From NCBI RefSeq assembly GCF_002843315.1, contig NZ_MVDD01000016.1:1-64000 (forward strand): a stretch of DNA of 64,000 bases, written 5' to 3'. Below the pieces are notes generated by a model. The model saw only the letters and a list, made by a program, of their open reading frames with translations, was not told the DNA's origin and did not search any database. Source of the stretch: Labilibaculum filiforme (GTDB taxonomy: Bacteria; Bacteroidota; Bacteroidia; Bacteroidales; Marinifilaceae). This document shows, in pieces, positions 35,914-45,518 of the stretch. Position numbers and translations under genes: made by a program. How positions within the stretch are numbered: position 1 is the stretch's first letter; each line of letters starts with the position of its first letter.

Positions 35914-37926
35914 TTAAAAGATGCTTTTTGATGGAATGTACTTGAATACTAGCGCAGTTCTACTTGGTAGATATAAGTATAACCGATGATTTTTAGACAT
36001 TGGCGCTTCGGGTTTGGAATAGTAGAGAAGTTTGCTGTCCACACGATCAAAGCCTCCATAGGTACTGTCATCCGAATTAAGTATTAGCTGATATTTTCCC
36101 GCTTTCGTTGGAATTCCGTAAAAAGTAAACGATTCGTTTGGATTCAGATTGAAAACAAAAAGCAAATCTTTTCTTAGAACAGCTAAAACTTGATTGTTTT
36201 GATCTGCTTGAGCGCAATGAATATAAGCTTCGTTAATAAATTCCTCTTTATTTTGTAGGGCAATCATATCCCTATCGAACTCATTTAAATGTTCGAAACG
36301 TAATTTTGGATTGTCCACCAAACTCCACTGACGGCGTGCATGTTGGTAGGACCAATTGTTTCCTGCGCGTGGAAAATCAATCCATTCAGGATGTCCAAAT
36401 TCATTTCCCATGAAATTCAAATAGCCATTCCCGGAACAGGATAGAGTGAGCAACCGAATTAGTTTGTGAAGAGCAATACCACGGTCAACTAGCAAGTTTT
36501 GACTCGACTTGTCCATGCTATCGTACATCGCTTTTTCTATTAATCGAAAAATAAGGGTTTGATCACCAACTAAAGCCTGATCGTGAGATTCTGCATAACT
36601 AATGGTTTTTTCTTCGGCACGTTTGTTTGATAATTCGTAGAAGATATTGCCTACGTTCCAGTTTTCATCAGGAGTTTCCTTAATCAGTTTAATCCAATAA
36701 TCGGGAATTCCCATGGCCAATCTAAAATCAAAATCTAAGCCTCCATCTGTTAAAGGAGCAGCTAAACCAGGGTATCCGCTCATTTCTTCGGCTACACTAA
36801 TTGCATTAGGATGGTACTCGTGAATTAGTTTGTTTGCTAGACTTAAATAGCAAATTGCATCTTCATCTTGTCCGCCATCAAAATACATCTCATAGCTTGT
36901 AAAATCTCTCGATAAACCATGATCGTAGTACAGCATACTTGTAACACCATCAAAACGATAGCCATCGAAATGATATTCTTCCAACCAATACTTAATATTC
37001 GATAAAAGAAGATGAAGTACCTCATTTTTACCGTAATCATAACAAAGAGAGTCCCATGCAACATGTTCTCTTCGCTTATCTGCATGAAAAAACTGATAGG
37101 GAGAACCATCAAATTTTCCAATGCCTTCCAATTCATTTTTTACGGCATGCGAGTGAACGATATCCATAATTACCATAATGCCTAAAGCATGTGCGGCATC
37201 AATTAATTGCTTTAGTTCTTCGGGAGTCCCAAACCTCGATGAAGCAGCAAATAAACTAGAAACATGATATCCGAAAGAGCCATAATATGGATGCTCTTGA
37301 ATGGCCATAAGCTGAATTGTATTGTAACCAGCCTTATAAATTCGAGGCAATACTAATTCACGAAATTCCTTATAGCTGCCCACACCTTCTTTTTCGGTAG
37401 CCATTCCAATATGGGCTTCGTAAATAAGAGGAGAGGTGTATTTAACTCTTTTGGTATCCGATTTCCATTCGAATGGTTTTTCGTTTTGCCAAACTTGAGC
37501 CGAGTATATAAGTGTATTTGGATCCTGTACTACTCTGGTGCACCAAACGGGAATTCGTTCTCCCTGACCACCGGGCCAATGCAATAGTAATTTATATAAG
37601 TCGGCTTGTTTTAGAGAATTTATTGGCAGTTTTAACTCGAAATTCCCATTGTCGATTTTCTCAAATTGAAAGTTTTCATTTTCTTTCCAATTTGAAAATT
37701 CACCGATTAAATACATTTTAGTTGCATTTGGTGCCCATTCCCGAATTATCCAATGATCGATATTTCGATGGAGTCGATAGTAATGATGGCCATTTGCAAA
37801 GGTTGAAAGGTTGCTTTTTGTTAATTCTTTCTCTTTTAGAGATGTTTTCTGAAGCCTTTTTAAGATCACATTTTGATAATCATGCAACATGGGATCCGAA
37901 TCAACTATTTTAAGATGTTTAATCAT
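35914..37926 (-). CDS. glgB: 1,4-alpha-glucan branching enzyme, eukaryotic-like GH13_8
   Basis: 670 residues. An N-terminal CBM48-type domain (about 55-150, REWAPNATKMYLIGEFSNW) precedes the barrel. TSPLIYEAHIGMA, MDIVHSHAVKN, DGYRFDGVTSMLYYDHG (nucleophile), SVAEEMSG (acid/base) and YAESHDQ (third Asp) match the branching enzymes of plants and animals (GH13_8) better than E. coli GlgB. It introduces alpha-1,6 branches. It is the first gene of a minus-strand pair with the GH13 amylase; the plus-strand glycogen genes are 6 kb away. Confidence 0.92.
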   Translation of the reverse strand: MIKHLKIVDSDPMLHDYQNVILKRLQKTSLKEKELTKSNLSTFANGHHYYRLHRNIDHWIIREWAPNATKMYLIGEFSNWKENENFQFEKIDNGNFELKLPINSLKQADLYKLLLHWPGGQGERIPVWCTRVVQDPNTLIYSAQVWQNEKPFEWKSDTKRVKYTSPLIYEAHIGMATEKEGVGSYKEFRELVLPRIYKAGYNTIQLMAIQEHPYYGSFGYHVSSLFAASSRFGTPEELKQLIDAAHALGIMVIMDIVHSHAVKNELEGIGKFDGSPYQFFHADKRREHVAWDSLCYDYGKNEVLHLLLSNIKYWLEEYHFDGYRFDGVTSMLYYDHGLSRDFTSYEMYFDGGQDEDAICYLSLANKLIHEYHPNAISVAEEMSGYPGLAAPLTDGGLDFDFRLAMGIPDYWIKLIKETPDENWNVGNIFYELSNKRAEEKTISYAESHDQALVGDQTLIFRLIEKAMYDSMDKSSQNLLVDRGIALHKLIRLLTLSCSGNGYLNFMGNEFGHPEWIDFPRAGNNWSYQHARRQWSLVDNPKLRFEHLNEFDRDMIALQNKEEFINEAYIHCAQADQNNQVLAVLRKDLLFVFNLNPNESFTFYGIPTKAGKYQLILNSDDSTYGGFDRVDSKLLYYSKPEAPMSKNHRLYLYLPSRTALVFKYIPSKSIF

Positions 37927-38351
37927 AAGCTATATAAGAGTACCAGGTTAGGAAGTAAGTTGTAGGTGCAACAAGTTTAAAGATACAATTTATCTGTTGT
38001 AATTATTTTAAAATTGAGGGAAGTTTTTCAGATTTTTTGAATGTTTATTAATTAAAAATTTTCATTTGATTCGTTAAGTAGAGACAGTAAAAATAAAAGA
38101 GGTAAAAGATGATAATAAGGAAGTATTGATAGACTTTTAATTTTCGTTAAATAGGTTGTTGGAGGTTCATGACGAAATGTAATTTGTGATTTGAAAATAT
38201 TTTGGTGGTTTAAATCGTTTATAGAGAGGGGGTAATTGTTAACGTTTTTCATTTTTTAAGGAATCGGTTTTCATTTCGTTATTCTCAATCCATTTTCTTA
38301 TCTTAATAGTCTTATTTTATATATGTATATAAGGGGAAGAAATAGAAGTCT
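37927..38351. other. 425-base divergent intergenic region
   Basis: AT-rich region between glgB (minus) and PEP carboxylase (plus), so it must hold both promoters. I could not find a clear TAnnTTTG box with proper spacing on either strand. A short ORF in it (38052-38252, minus) is not supported. Confidence 0.5.
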
Positions 38352-40901
38352 ATGAGATCAGAAAAATTCCAAAATGAAGTTGATTTAAAGTACAAATTGT
38401 ACAACAGTATATTCCTAACCTTGCCATTAGATGGGATACATGGAACAGGAATATTAATTCCTATTTTAAAGGATGAATGCTCGAAAGGATTGGAGATAGG
38501 AAAATCACCTATTGAAATATTTAATCATTTTTTTGAGAAACAAACTTCTTTTCGAACAGAGAAGGAACAGTTCGATTTTATGTTTCGGGTAATTCATTTT
38601 ATTGAAAGACAGGTAGTTCTGTTAGATGCAGTGGAGGATGCTGTTTTTGATAAAATGAATGATTTGAATGGAGCCGGAAGCTTAAAAGCATTAAAATCGA
38701 AGGTAAAGCAGACTGGCAAATGGGAATCGTTTAAGAGCGATTTAGAGAAGTTTGCTGTTCGTGTTGTATTAACTGCGCATCCTACACAGTTTTATCCGAG
38801 CACGGTTTTGGCAATTATTAATGATTTAATTCGGGCAATTCAAAAAAGCGATTTGCTTCAAATTAAGCTATTGCTAACACAGCTTGGAAAAACTCCGTTT
38901 TTAAAAAAAGAGCGACCAACACCTTACGATGAGGCAAAAAATTTAAGTTGGTATTTAGAGAATATTTTCTATCAATCGGCTTCTAATTTATATTCCGAAT
39001 TAGTTAAAGGGGAAGGTATGTCGGAGGAAAAAGCAGGTCCGGTAATCTCGTTTGGTTTTTGGCCGGGAGGCGATCGCGACGGAAATCCTTATGTAAATAC
39101 GGAAACAACATTAAAGGTTGCGGCAAGACTTCGATATATTTTGTTCTCGAACTACTATAAGGATTTAAGGGTTTTACGCAGGCGTTTAAGTTTTAAAGGC
39201 GTACAGGAGTTAATTGTAGATTTAGAAGAAAGAGTTCTTATTGCTTTGAATGATAGCGATTCTAGTGCTGGAATATCGGTGCTCGAGATTACGGATTATT
39301 TGAATAAAATAGAGAAGATTCTAGTAGAAGAACACGATGGCTTTTTCCTTGATTTATTGAAGAAGTTTCAGAATAAAGTGAAACTATTTGGCGCTCATTT
39401 TGCAAATATTGATATCCGCCAAGATAGTCGTATTATAGGGAAAGCTTTCCAGGTTTTGCGAGAATCTTCAACGGAAATAGACAGGCAAATTGGAAATGCT
39501 TCTACTGATAGTTTATTTAAAGTGAAAGGATTGCTTAGCTATTTTAAAACAGATGATGAGGTGAGTAGAGATACAATTAGTGTTTTTTCTACTATCAAAG
39601 AGATTCAGGAAAAAAATGGAGAAGCAGCTTGTAATCGTTTCATTATTAGTAATTGTCAGACATCGGTTGATGTAGCTCGAGTTTATGCAATGGCGAAACT
39701 CTGTGCGTGGGAGGAGGGGTTGCCACTCGATATTGTGCCTTTGTTCGAAACCATTGATGATTTGGCAAAGGCTGATGAAACAATGAGAGAGCTGTTTGAG
39801 AATGAAGTGTACTATCAGCATTTAGTTTCGAGAGGCAAGAAGCAAACTATAATGCTTGGTTTTTCGGATGGAACTAAAGATGGTGGTTATTTTTCGGCAA
39901 ACTGGAGTATTTACAAAGCAAAGGAGAATATTACGCGATTGGCTCGTGAAAAAGGAATAGTGGTTGTCTTTTTTGATGGACGTGGAGGACCGCCAGCACG
40001 TGGAGGAGGAAATACACATAAATTTTACTCTTCATTGGGAAATAATATCGAAAACCAGGAAATACAAGTAACCATTCAAGGCCAAACGATTAGTTCGAAG
40101 TTTGGTACCAAAGCATCGGCAAAATATTATCAGGAATTACTGATTACTGCTGGTTTAGGAAATCGATTATTCGAGGATCAAAGCAAACAATTTTGTGCGG
40201 AAGATAGAGAAATTATGGAAGCGCTTTCGAAGTATAGTTTGGAGGAATATCAGCGTTTTAAGTCGTCGGATAAATTTGTACCGTATTTAGAAAAAATGAG
40301 TGCCTTAAAATATTACGGAGAGGCAAAAATTGGTAGTCGCCCGAGCAAGCGAAACGCTTCGGCAACATTAAATTTTGAGGATTTACGGGCAATACCTTTT
40401 GTAGGTGCATGGAGTCAGATGAAGCAAAATGTACCTGGTTTTTTTGGTGTGGGAGCCTCTATTAAAAGGCTGAAAGACGAAGGAAGAATGGAGGCTTGTA
40501 AGCATCTGTACCAGAATTCTTTGTTTTTTAGAACCTTAGTGGAAAATAGTATGCAGTCGATCAGTAAATCGCATTTTTCATTAACACAATACATGCAAAA
40601 GGATGAAGAGTTTGGTGAGTTTTGGAATTGGATCTATAGAGAATATCAATTAAGTATTGATATGTTATTGGAAGTTTCCGGACAAAAAGAAATCATGGAA
40701 TTGTCACTGGAATTAAAAGATTCAATTCAATTAAGAGAAGAAATTGTATTGCCTTTAATATGTATTCAACAGTTTGCACTGATGAAAATTCGAGAAATGG
40801 ACTTGTCTGGAAATATTGATCAAAATAAATATAACCTACTTCAAAGCTTGGTAATTCGTTCACTTTATGGTAATATTAACGCCAGTAGAAATTCAGCCTA
40901 A
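38352..40901 (+). CDS. ppc: Phosphoenolpyruvate carboxylase
   Basis: 849 residues. It carboxylates PEP to oxaloacetate, an anaplerotic reaction. The catalytic His143 lies in VVLTAHPTQ, and GFWPGGDRDGNPYV (about 235-248), MLGFSDGTKDGGYFSANW, and FFDGRGGPPARGGG carry the family's substrate and bicarbonate residues. The C-terminus is somewhat shorter than in E. coli (883). The gene is followed by a hairpin at 40906-40928 and is monocistronic. Confidence 0.95.
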   Translation: MRSEKFQNEVDLKYKLYNSIFLTLPLDGIHGTGILIPILKDECSKGLEIGKSPIEIFNHFFEKQTSFRTEKEQFDFMFRVIHFIERQVVLLDAVEDAVFDKMNDLNGAGSLKALKSKVKQTGKWESFKSDLEKFAVRVVLTAHPTQFYPSTVLAIINDLIRAIQKSDLLQIKLLLTQLGKTPFLKKERPTPYDEAKNLSWYLENIFYQSASNLYSELVKGEGMSEEKAGPVISFGFWPGGDRDGNPYVNTETTLKVAARLRYILFSNYYKDLRVLRRRLSFKGVQELIVDLEERVLIALNDSDSSAGISVLEITDYLNKIEKILVEEHDGFFLDLLKKFQNKVKLFGAHFANIDIRQDSRIIGKAFQVLRESSTEIDRQIGNASTDSLFKVKGLLSYFKTDDEVSRDTISVFSTIKEIQEKNGEAACNRFIISNCQTSVDVARVYAMAKLCAWEEGLPLDIVPLFETIDDLAKADETMRELFENEVYYQHLVSRGKKQTIMLGFSDGTKDGGYFSANWSIYKAKENITRLAREKGIVVVFFDGRGGPPARGGGNTHKFYSSLGNNIENQEIQVTIQGQTISSKFGTKASAKYYQELLITAGLGNRLFEDQSKQFCAEDREIMEALSKYSLEEYQRFKSSDKFVPYLEKMSALKYYGEAKIGSRPSKRNASATLNFEDLRAIPFVGAWSQMKQNVPGFFGVGASIKRLKDEGRMEACKHLYQNSLFFRTLVENSMQSISKSHFSLTQYMQKDEEFGEFWNWIYREYQLSIDMLLEVSGQKEIMELSLELKDSIQLREEIVLPLICIQQFALMKIREMDLSGNIDQNKYNLLQSLVIRSLYGNINASRNSA

Positions 40902-40905
40902 AAAC

Positions 40906-40928
40906 AAGAGTAATAAAAATTACTCTTT
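40906..40928 (+). terminator. Probable terminator after ppc
   Basis: A 9-bp perfect stem AAGAGTAAT (40906-40914) with ATTACTCTT (40919-40927), four-A loop and a short T-rich tail. The T run is weak. Confidence 0.55.
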
Positions 40929-40999
40929 ACTAACAATTTTCTAAGTCAAATATCGTTTCCTTTTTAATTGAGAAACGAATAAAAACAAAAAGAATCCCA

Positions 41000-41704
41000 A
41001 TGAAGTTGTACAAATCATTATTTTCAATCGCCCTTTTCATCTTGTTTAGCTCTGCAATACTTGCACAGACAACAGAAACTTCTACCGAAGTAAAACCCGA
41101 AGTGAAGAAACAAGAACCAGTAAAGAAGGAGGTTGCTACTCCTGCAGTTGAGAAACCTGTAGTAAGAAAGCCTGTTAAGGCTTTTCTTGATGAAGGAACA
41201 ATTAAAGAGCAGTTTGACTATATGATGACAAAATCGAATCGATATGAAGATTATAAAGTGGTTAAAATTAACGCTTTAGAAAAATTCAACGAAAATATTA
41301 CCGATTCGTTAAATGTAGCAAAAAAGAATTTGTTGGATTCAAAAGCGTTACTTTCGAATCAAAATGCCGAAATGACTTCTTTAAAAAAGGAATTGCAAAC
41401 GGTAAAAGATAAATTGGAAAACACAGTGAATTTAAAAGATAGTATGAGCTTTTTGGGAATGCAACTTCCAAAATCGACTTACAATACAATTGTGTGGGTT
41501 CTAATTTTAGCATCCTTTGTAGTTGCTGGATTGTCTTACTTTTTATTTAAAAGGAGCCATGTTGTTACAGTCGAAACTAAAGAAACTTTGGAAGATGTGA
41601 GAGAAGAATTTGATACGCTTCGAAAAAATGCATTAATACGCGAGCAAAAATTAGCAAGAAAACTTCAAGATGAGGTGATAAAAAATAAGAATTTGGGTTT
41701 ATAG
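41000..41704 (+). CDS. Exported coiled-coil membrane protein of unknown function
   Basis: 234 residues. A signal peptide (about 1-22, ending ILAQ), then a Pro/Glu/Lys/Val-rich segment (25-62), a conserved-looking block FDYMMTKSNRYEDYKVVKINALEKF (about 75-100), a coiled coil (about 105-150), one membrane helix (about 163-182) and a cytoplasmic helical tail. Similar proteins are known to me from Bacteroidota only as hypotheticals. The layout suggests a periplasmic tether or scaffold (inference). It is monocistronic, with a terminator at 41727. Confidence 0.7.
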   Translation: MKLYKSLFSIALFILFSSAILAQTTETSTEVKPEVKKQEPVKKEVATPAVEKPVVRKPVKAFLDEGTIKEQFDYMMTKSNRYEDYKVVKINALEKFNENITDSLNVAKKNLLDSKALLSNQNAEMTSLKKELQTVKDKLENTVNLKDSMSFLGMQLPKSTYNTIVWVLILASFVVAGLSYFLFKRSHVVTVETKETLEDVREEFDTLRKNALIREQKLARKLQDEVIKNKNLGL

Positions 41705-41726
41705 AAACTAAATTCACAAAAACATA

Positions 41727-41764
41727 AAAGAGTTCTAATAGCAATATTGGGGCTCTTTTTATTT
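41727..41764 (+). terminator. Terminator after the coiled-coil protein gene
   Basis: A 14-bp stem including four G-U pairs (41727-41740 with 41745-41758), GCAA loop, then a T-rich tail. Confidence 0.75.
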
Positions 41765-41898
41765 AGTTTTCTTTGATTTAAGGACGAGCTAATCGATTAA
41801 AGATATCGCAGAAAAGATTAGTAGCAGGAGTGAGGTTTGTTCATTATTCCATCTGTTTATTGTAAAATCAAAGCTTAAGTTAAGCAGGTAAAAATTAC

Positions 41899-41926
41899 TT
41901 GTTGTGAATGTTTTATCTTATATTTG
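41899..41926 (+). promoter_or_regulatory. Candidate promoter of the Crp/Fnr regulator
   Basis: TTG (41899-41901), 17 bases, TATATTTG (41919-41926), matching the Bacteroidota -7 pattern. It lies 22 bases before the ATG, implying a very short leader. Confidence 0.5.
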
Positions 41927-41947
41927 TGATAATTATATTACATCATT

Positions 41948-42652
41948 ATGTTGCAACAACCAGATACTACCGTTTTTTCGAATTGTGAAACTTGTGCCGA
42001 TAAGTCTTGTGCGGTTCAAATGCTTTCAGATACTGAATTGGCTTTGCTAAATGGAAGCTATCATGAAACGGTTTTTGAAAAGGGAGACATTATATTATCG
42101 GAAGGATCTTCTTCTGCCTACGTTATTTATTTGCGAAAAGGCCTAGTGAAGGAATATGGTAAAGGAGACCAAAATCAGGAGTATATTTTGCAGGTGATTA
42201 AGCCTCATTCTTATCTTGGCTTACATTCTATTTTTAGTGATGGAGGAAATCATTATTCGTATATGGCGCTAACAAGTGTTAAGGTTTGCTATATTGAGCT
42301 GAAGGCATTTTCTAGTTTCATTAAAGAAAATGGGCAATTTGGATATGAAATTTTGAATTCGGTATGTAGCGATAGTGTAAGGAATTACCATCGATTTGTG
42401 GATCAGCACCAAAAAAAGATTTTTGGTAAGGTTGCAGATGCACTTCTGTATTTTTCAAGTGTGATTTTTGAATCTTCTAATTTTACATTGCCACTTAGTA
42501 GAAAGGAAATTTCTTATATGATTGGAACCAGTCGCGAGAGTGTTTCTAAACAGATTTGTGGTTTCGAATCCGACAAAATTATAAAAGTAAATGGTCGGAA
42601 TATTTCCATTTTAGATATGGATAAATTGAAGCAAATTAGTAGGGTAGGATAA
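41948..42652 (+). CDS. Crp/Fnr family regulator with FNR-like cysteines
   Basis: 234 residues. A cyclic-nucleotide-binding-like beta barrel spans about 30-150 and a winged HTH lies at the C-terminus (LSRKEISYMIGTSRESVSKQI). Cys13, Cys16 and Cys21 stand before the barrel and Cys114 within it. In E. coli FNR the [4Fe-4S] ligands are Cys20, 23, 29 and 122; the distance from third to fourth ligand is 93 in both proteins. The recognition helix reads ESVSK against ETISR in FNR. It may therefore sense oxygen or redox state (inference). The molybdate transporter operon follows 222 bases downstream on the same strand. Confidence 0.82.
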   Translation: MLQQPDTTVFSNCETCADKSCAVQMLSDTELALLNGSYHETVFEKGDIILSEGSSSAYVIYLRKGLVKEYGKGDQNQEYILQVIKPHSYLGLHSIFSDGGNHYSYMALTSVKVCYIELKAFSSFIKENGQFGYEILNSVCSDSVRNYHRFVDQHQKKIFGKVADALLYFSSVIFESSNFTLPLSRKEISYMIGTSRESVSKQICGFESDKIIKVNGRNISILDMDKLKQISRVG

Positions 42653-42874
42653 TTATCAGCCTGTCTAAAGCCTACATTTTAGTAAATAGTTGTTCTTCTT
42701 TTTCGTTCAGTAAAGATTAAAAATAGGAGGTTTTCCTTTTACAATAGTATCCTATTTATTTTTCTCGCAATGGTATTAGTTAGTTTTAAATTAATCTTCC
42801 AGTTTAAGGAGCTATTAAGTCTTCGGAAAAATTACTAATTTCAAGTCTTTAAAGCCCAACTAATCTTCTACTTC

Positions 42875-43654
42875 ATGAAATTGTTCCTGAATATTAAGAC
42901 TTTGTTTCCTCGTTTGCTTCTATCTTGTTTTTTATTATCCTGCTCCTCGTCCAATAAACCTACAAATACAATTAGTGTTTTTGCTGCTGCAAGTGTCTTG
43001 GATGTGATGACAGAAATTGCCGATGCGTTTAAAGCAGAAACAGGAATAAGTGTTCGTTTAAATTTTGCTTCCTCGGGGATATTGGCACGTCAAATAGAAA
43101 ATGGGGCAAGTTTCGATTACTATATTTCGGCAAGTAAGGACTGGATGGATTATTTGGATTCTTTGCAATTGGTGGATCGACATTCGATTCAGAGTTTGGT
43201 AGAAAATAGAATGGTAGCAATTGTTCCAATTGAGAATACAGATTTGTACTTGGATTCGGTTTCGATTATTAATTTTCCCGATGTATTTAAAGGGAGAATT
43301 TCTATTGGCGATCCGGCACATGTGCCAGCGGGTAAATATGCGAGGCAGATTTTAATTACGAATAGATGGGAGAGTAGATTAGCTGATCGTTTATTGCCCG
43401 CAAAAAATGTACGAGATGCGCTTTTTATGGTGGAAATGGGAGAAGTGGAAATGGGGATGGTGTATTTGTCGGATGCAAAAAAATCGAAAAAGGTGAGAAT
43501 AGTTTACGAATTTGCACTGACTGATTGTGAACCAATGCGATACTATGGTGCAAAACAGTTGAAGTCTAATGAAAAACTACAGGCTTTTAGTGTTTTTTTA
43601 AATCAGGGAAAGGTTAAGTCGATTTGGAAGAAAAATGGTTTTAAAGTAGACTAA
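42875..43654 (+). CDS. modA: Molybdate ABC transporter, substrate-binding lipoprotein
   Basis: 259 residues. A lipobox LLSC near residue 23 makes it a lipoprotein tethered to the membrane. The mature part begins with ISVFAAASVLDVM and continues with FASSGILARQIENGASFDYYISA, the oxyanion-binding segments of ModA/WtpA proteins. GDPAHVPAGKYARQ is the second binding block. It captures molybdate (or tungstate) for ModBC. The modB start lies two bases after its stop codon. Confidence 0.92.
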   Translation: MKLFLNIKTLFPRLLLSCFLLSCSSSNKPTNTISVFAAASVLDVMTEIADAFKAETGISVRLNFASSGILARQIENGASFDYYISASKDWMDYLDSLQLVDRHSIQSLVENRMVAIVPIENTDLYLDSVSIINFPDVFKGRISIGDPAHVPAGKYARQILITNRWESRLADRLLPAKNVRDALFMVEMGEVEMGMVYLSDAKKSKKVRIVYEFALTDCEPMRYYGAKQLKSNEKLQAFSVFLNQGKVKSIWKKNGFKVD

Positions 43655-43656
43655 AT

Positions 43657-44352
43657 ATGGAAGATTGGTACGTGTTTTCGGAAGCAGAGATGAGCGCAAT
43701 AGGTCTTTCTTTTAAGGTGGCTTTATGGTGTGCTATATTGGTTTTGCCCATAGCAACTTTGATAGGCTGGTGGTTGGCTCGCAAAAATTTTCGGGGAAAA
43801 GCTTTTATCGAAGGATTTATAAATTTGCCCTTGGTGTTACCTCCTGTAGCAACAGGATTTATTTTGTTACTATTATTAGGAACTAAAGGCCTAATTGGGC
43901 ATTGGTTGAACGAATTGTTTGGAATACGAATTGCATTTACCTACTATGCAGCTCTAATAGCTTCTATGATTGTTTCATTTCCATTGGCTGTGCGAGCTAT
44001 TCGCCTTTCTATAGAAATGGTCGATCCGGGCTTTGAAGAAGCCGCGAAAACCTTGGGAGCAAGTACTTTTCAGAGTTTTATCCGCGTAAGCTTGCCATTA
44101 GCTTTACCAGGAATCATAAGTGGCTTTATTCTTTCCTTTGCCAGATCGTTGGGGGAATTTGGTGCTACTATAATTTTTGCTGGGAATATTTCGGGCGAAA
44201 CGCAAACCATTCCTCTGGCTTTATTCAATCAGATTCAAATGCCGGGAATGGAAAGTTCTGCATTTCGATTGCTTTTAGTTGCGGTGCTTTTTTCTTTTCT
44301 GGCCATGGCCTTTTCCGAATACTTAGTGAAGAAATTACATCGGAGCAACTAG
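43657..44352 (+). CDS. modB: Molybdate ABC transporter permease
   Basis: 231 residues, about five to six membrane helices. The EAA loop LGASTFQSFIRVSLPLALPGIISG (about 143-166) contacts the ATPase. LVLPPVATGFILLLLLG near the N-terminus is typical of ModB. It is translated immediately after modA and precedes modC by 50 bases. Confidence 0.92.
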   Translation: MEDWYVFSEAEMSAIGLSFKVALWCAILVLPIATLIGWWLARKNFRGKAFIEGFINLPLVLPPVATGFILLLLLGTKGLIGHWLNELFGIRIAFTYYAALIASMIVSFPLAVRAIRLSIEMVDPGFEEAAKTLGASTFQSFIRVSLPLALPGIISGFILSFARSLGEFGATIIFAGNISGETQTIPLALFNQIQMPGMESSAFRLLLVAVLFSFLAMAFSEYLVKKLHRSN

Positions 44353-44402
44353 TTTAAGAATCTTGTTGTAAAAAATAGTTTTAATTGAATAATTAGTTGT
44401 TT

Positions 44403-45497
44403 ATGCACGCTTTGTCAGCACATTTAAAACGGAGTAAAGGCGATTTTACTTTGGATATTAAAGTAGATTTTATTCAGGGAATTACTGGGGTTTTTGGACC
44501 ATCGGGAGCAGGCAAAACAACTTTGATGCATTTGTTGGTTGGTTTGGAAAATCCCGACCAAGGATACGTTAAAATTGAAGAAACAATCCTGGTAGATACT
44601 TTTAAAAATATTTGTGAACCGACCCGAAATCGTAAGATTGGATATGTGTTTCAGGAAGGAAGATTGTTTCCGCACATGAGCGTTCGGAAAAATTTGCTTT
44701 TTGCCACAAAATACATCCCGAAAGGGCAGCAGGTAATCGAATTTGAAGAATTGGTAAACTTGCTGGAATTAAATAATTTGTTGGAAAAACGACCAAAACA
44801 GCTGTCGGGAGGAGAGAAGCAACGAGTGGCAATTGGGCGCGCTTTACTTAGCTCTCCAAAGCTTTTATTGATGGATGAACCATTCTCTTCTTTAGATGTA
44901 AAGCTGCGTCGGCAAATTATTCCCTACCTGATTAAAATTAACCGAAAATTCAATATCCCTATGCTGGTGGTTAGTCACGATTTGCCCGATTTGTTGAGTT
45001 TGACGAGGGAATTATTCTTGCTTAAAAAAGGACGAGTTGTTGGTCATGGTACCTACCTTGATTTACTAGAACAGGAAAATATGTTTGAATTAATGCGAGG
45101 TGGTGGTTTAATGAATGTAATTCCATTTAAAGTGGAGAAACATGATAAAAAGGATGGATTAACCATTTTATCGAACAAGAGTGCAAGCGAAACAATAAGT
45201 ATGGAAAGGGAAATGGAGCTAGATTGTTGTCAAATAGGTGATTATGTGAATCTGTCTCTTCGTCCGGAGGATATTGCCTTAAGTTTGGAGAAAATTTTAA
45301 ATATTTCCATTCGAAATCAGCTACCAGGAACAATAGTAAAAATAATTCAACAAGATAGTCGAAACTATTGCTTGGTAGATGTTGGTTTTAAATTATTGGT
45401 TTCGATTACACATGCTTCTCTACTGAAAATGGAGCTAGCAGAAAATAAAAAGGTGTGGTGCCTGTTTAAATCGATGGCTTTACAAACCAATTTCTAA
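44403..45497 (+). CDS. modC: Molybdate ABC transporter ATP-binding protein
   Basis: 364 residues from ATG 44403; an upstream in-frame TTG at 44397 is less likely. Walker A GPSGAGKTTL, the Q-loop VFQEGRLFPHMSV, signature LSGGEKQRVAIGRAL and Walker B LLLMDEPFSSLD are intact. The C-terminal about 90 residues (IRNQLPGTIVKIIQQDSRNYCLVDVG) form a Mop/TOBE-like molybdate-binding domain as in E. coli ModC. It is the last gene of modABC. Confidence 0.92.
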   Translation: MHALSAHLKRSKGDFTLDIKVDFIQGITGVFGPSGAGKTTLMHLLVGLENPDQGYVKIEETILVDTFKNICEPTRNRKIGYVFQEGRLFPHMSVRKNLLFATKYIPKGQQVIEFEELVNLLELNNLLEKRPKQLSGGEKQRVAIGRALLSSPKLLLMDEPFSSLDVKLRRQIIPYLIKINRKFNIPMLVVSHDLPDLLSLTRELFLLKKGRVVGHGTYLDLLEQENMFELMRGGGLMNVIPFKVEKHDKKDGLTILSNKSASETISMEREMELDCCQIGDYVNLSLRPEDIALSLEKILNISIRNQLPGTIVKIIQQDSRNYCLVDVGFKLLVSITHASLLKMELAENKKVWCLFKSMALQTNF

Positions 45498-45518
45498 GCT
45501 AAATAAGCATTTTACTGC

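Noticed and set aside
38052-38252. 66-codon minus-strand ORF in the glgB-ppc gap
   Set aside because: No family resemblance, atypical composition and no promoter or terminator; it probably arises by chance in AT-rich DNA.
42653-42874. FNR-type binding site before modA
   Set aside because: I found no TTGAT-N4-ATCAA-like palindrome in the gap by eye.
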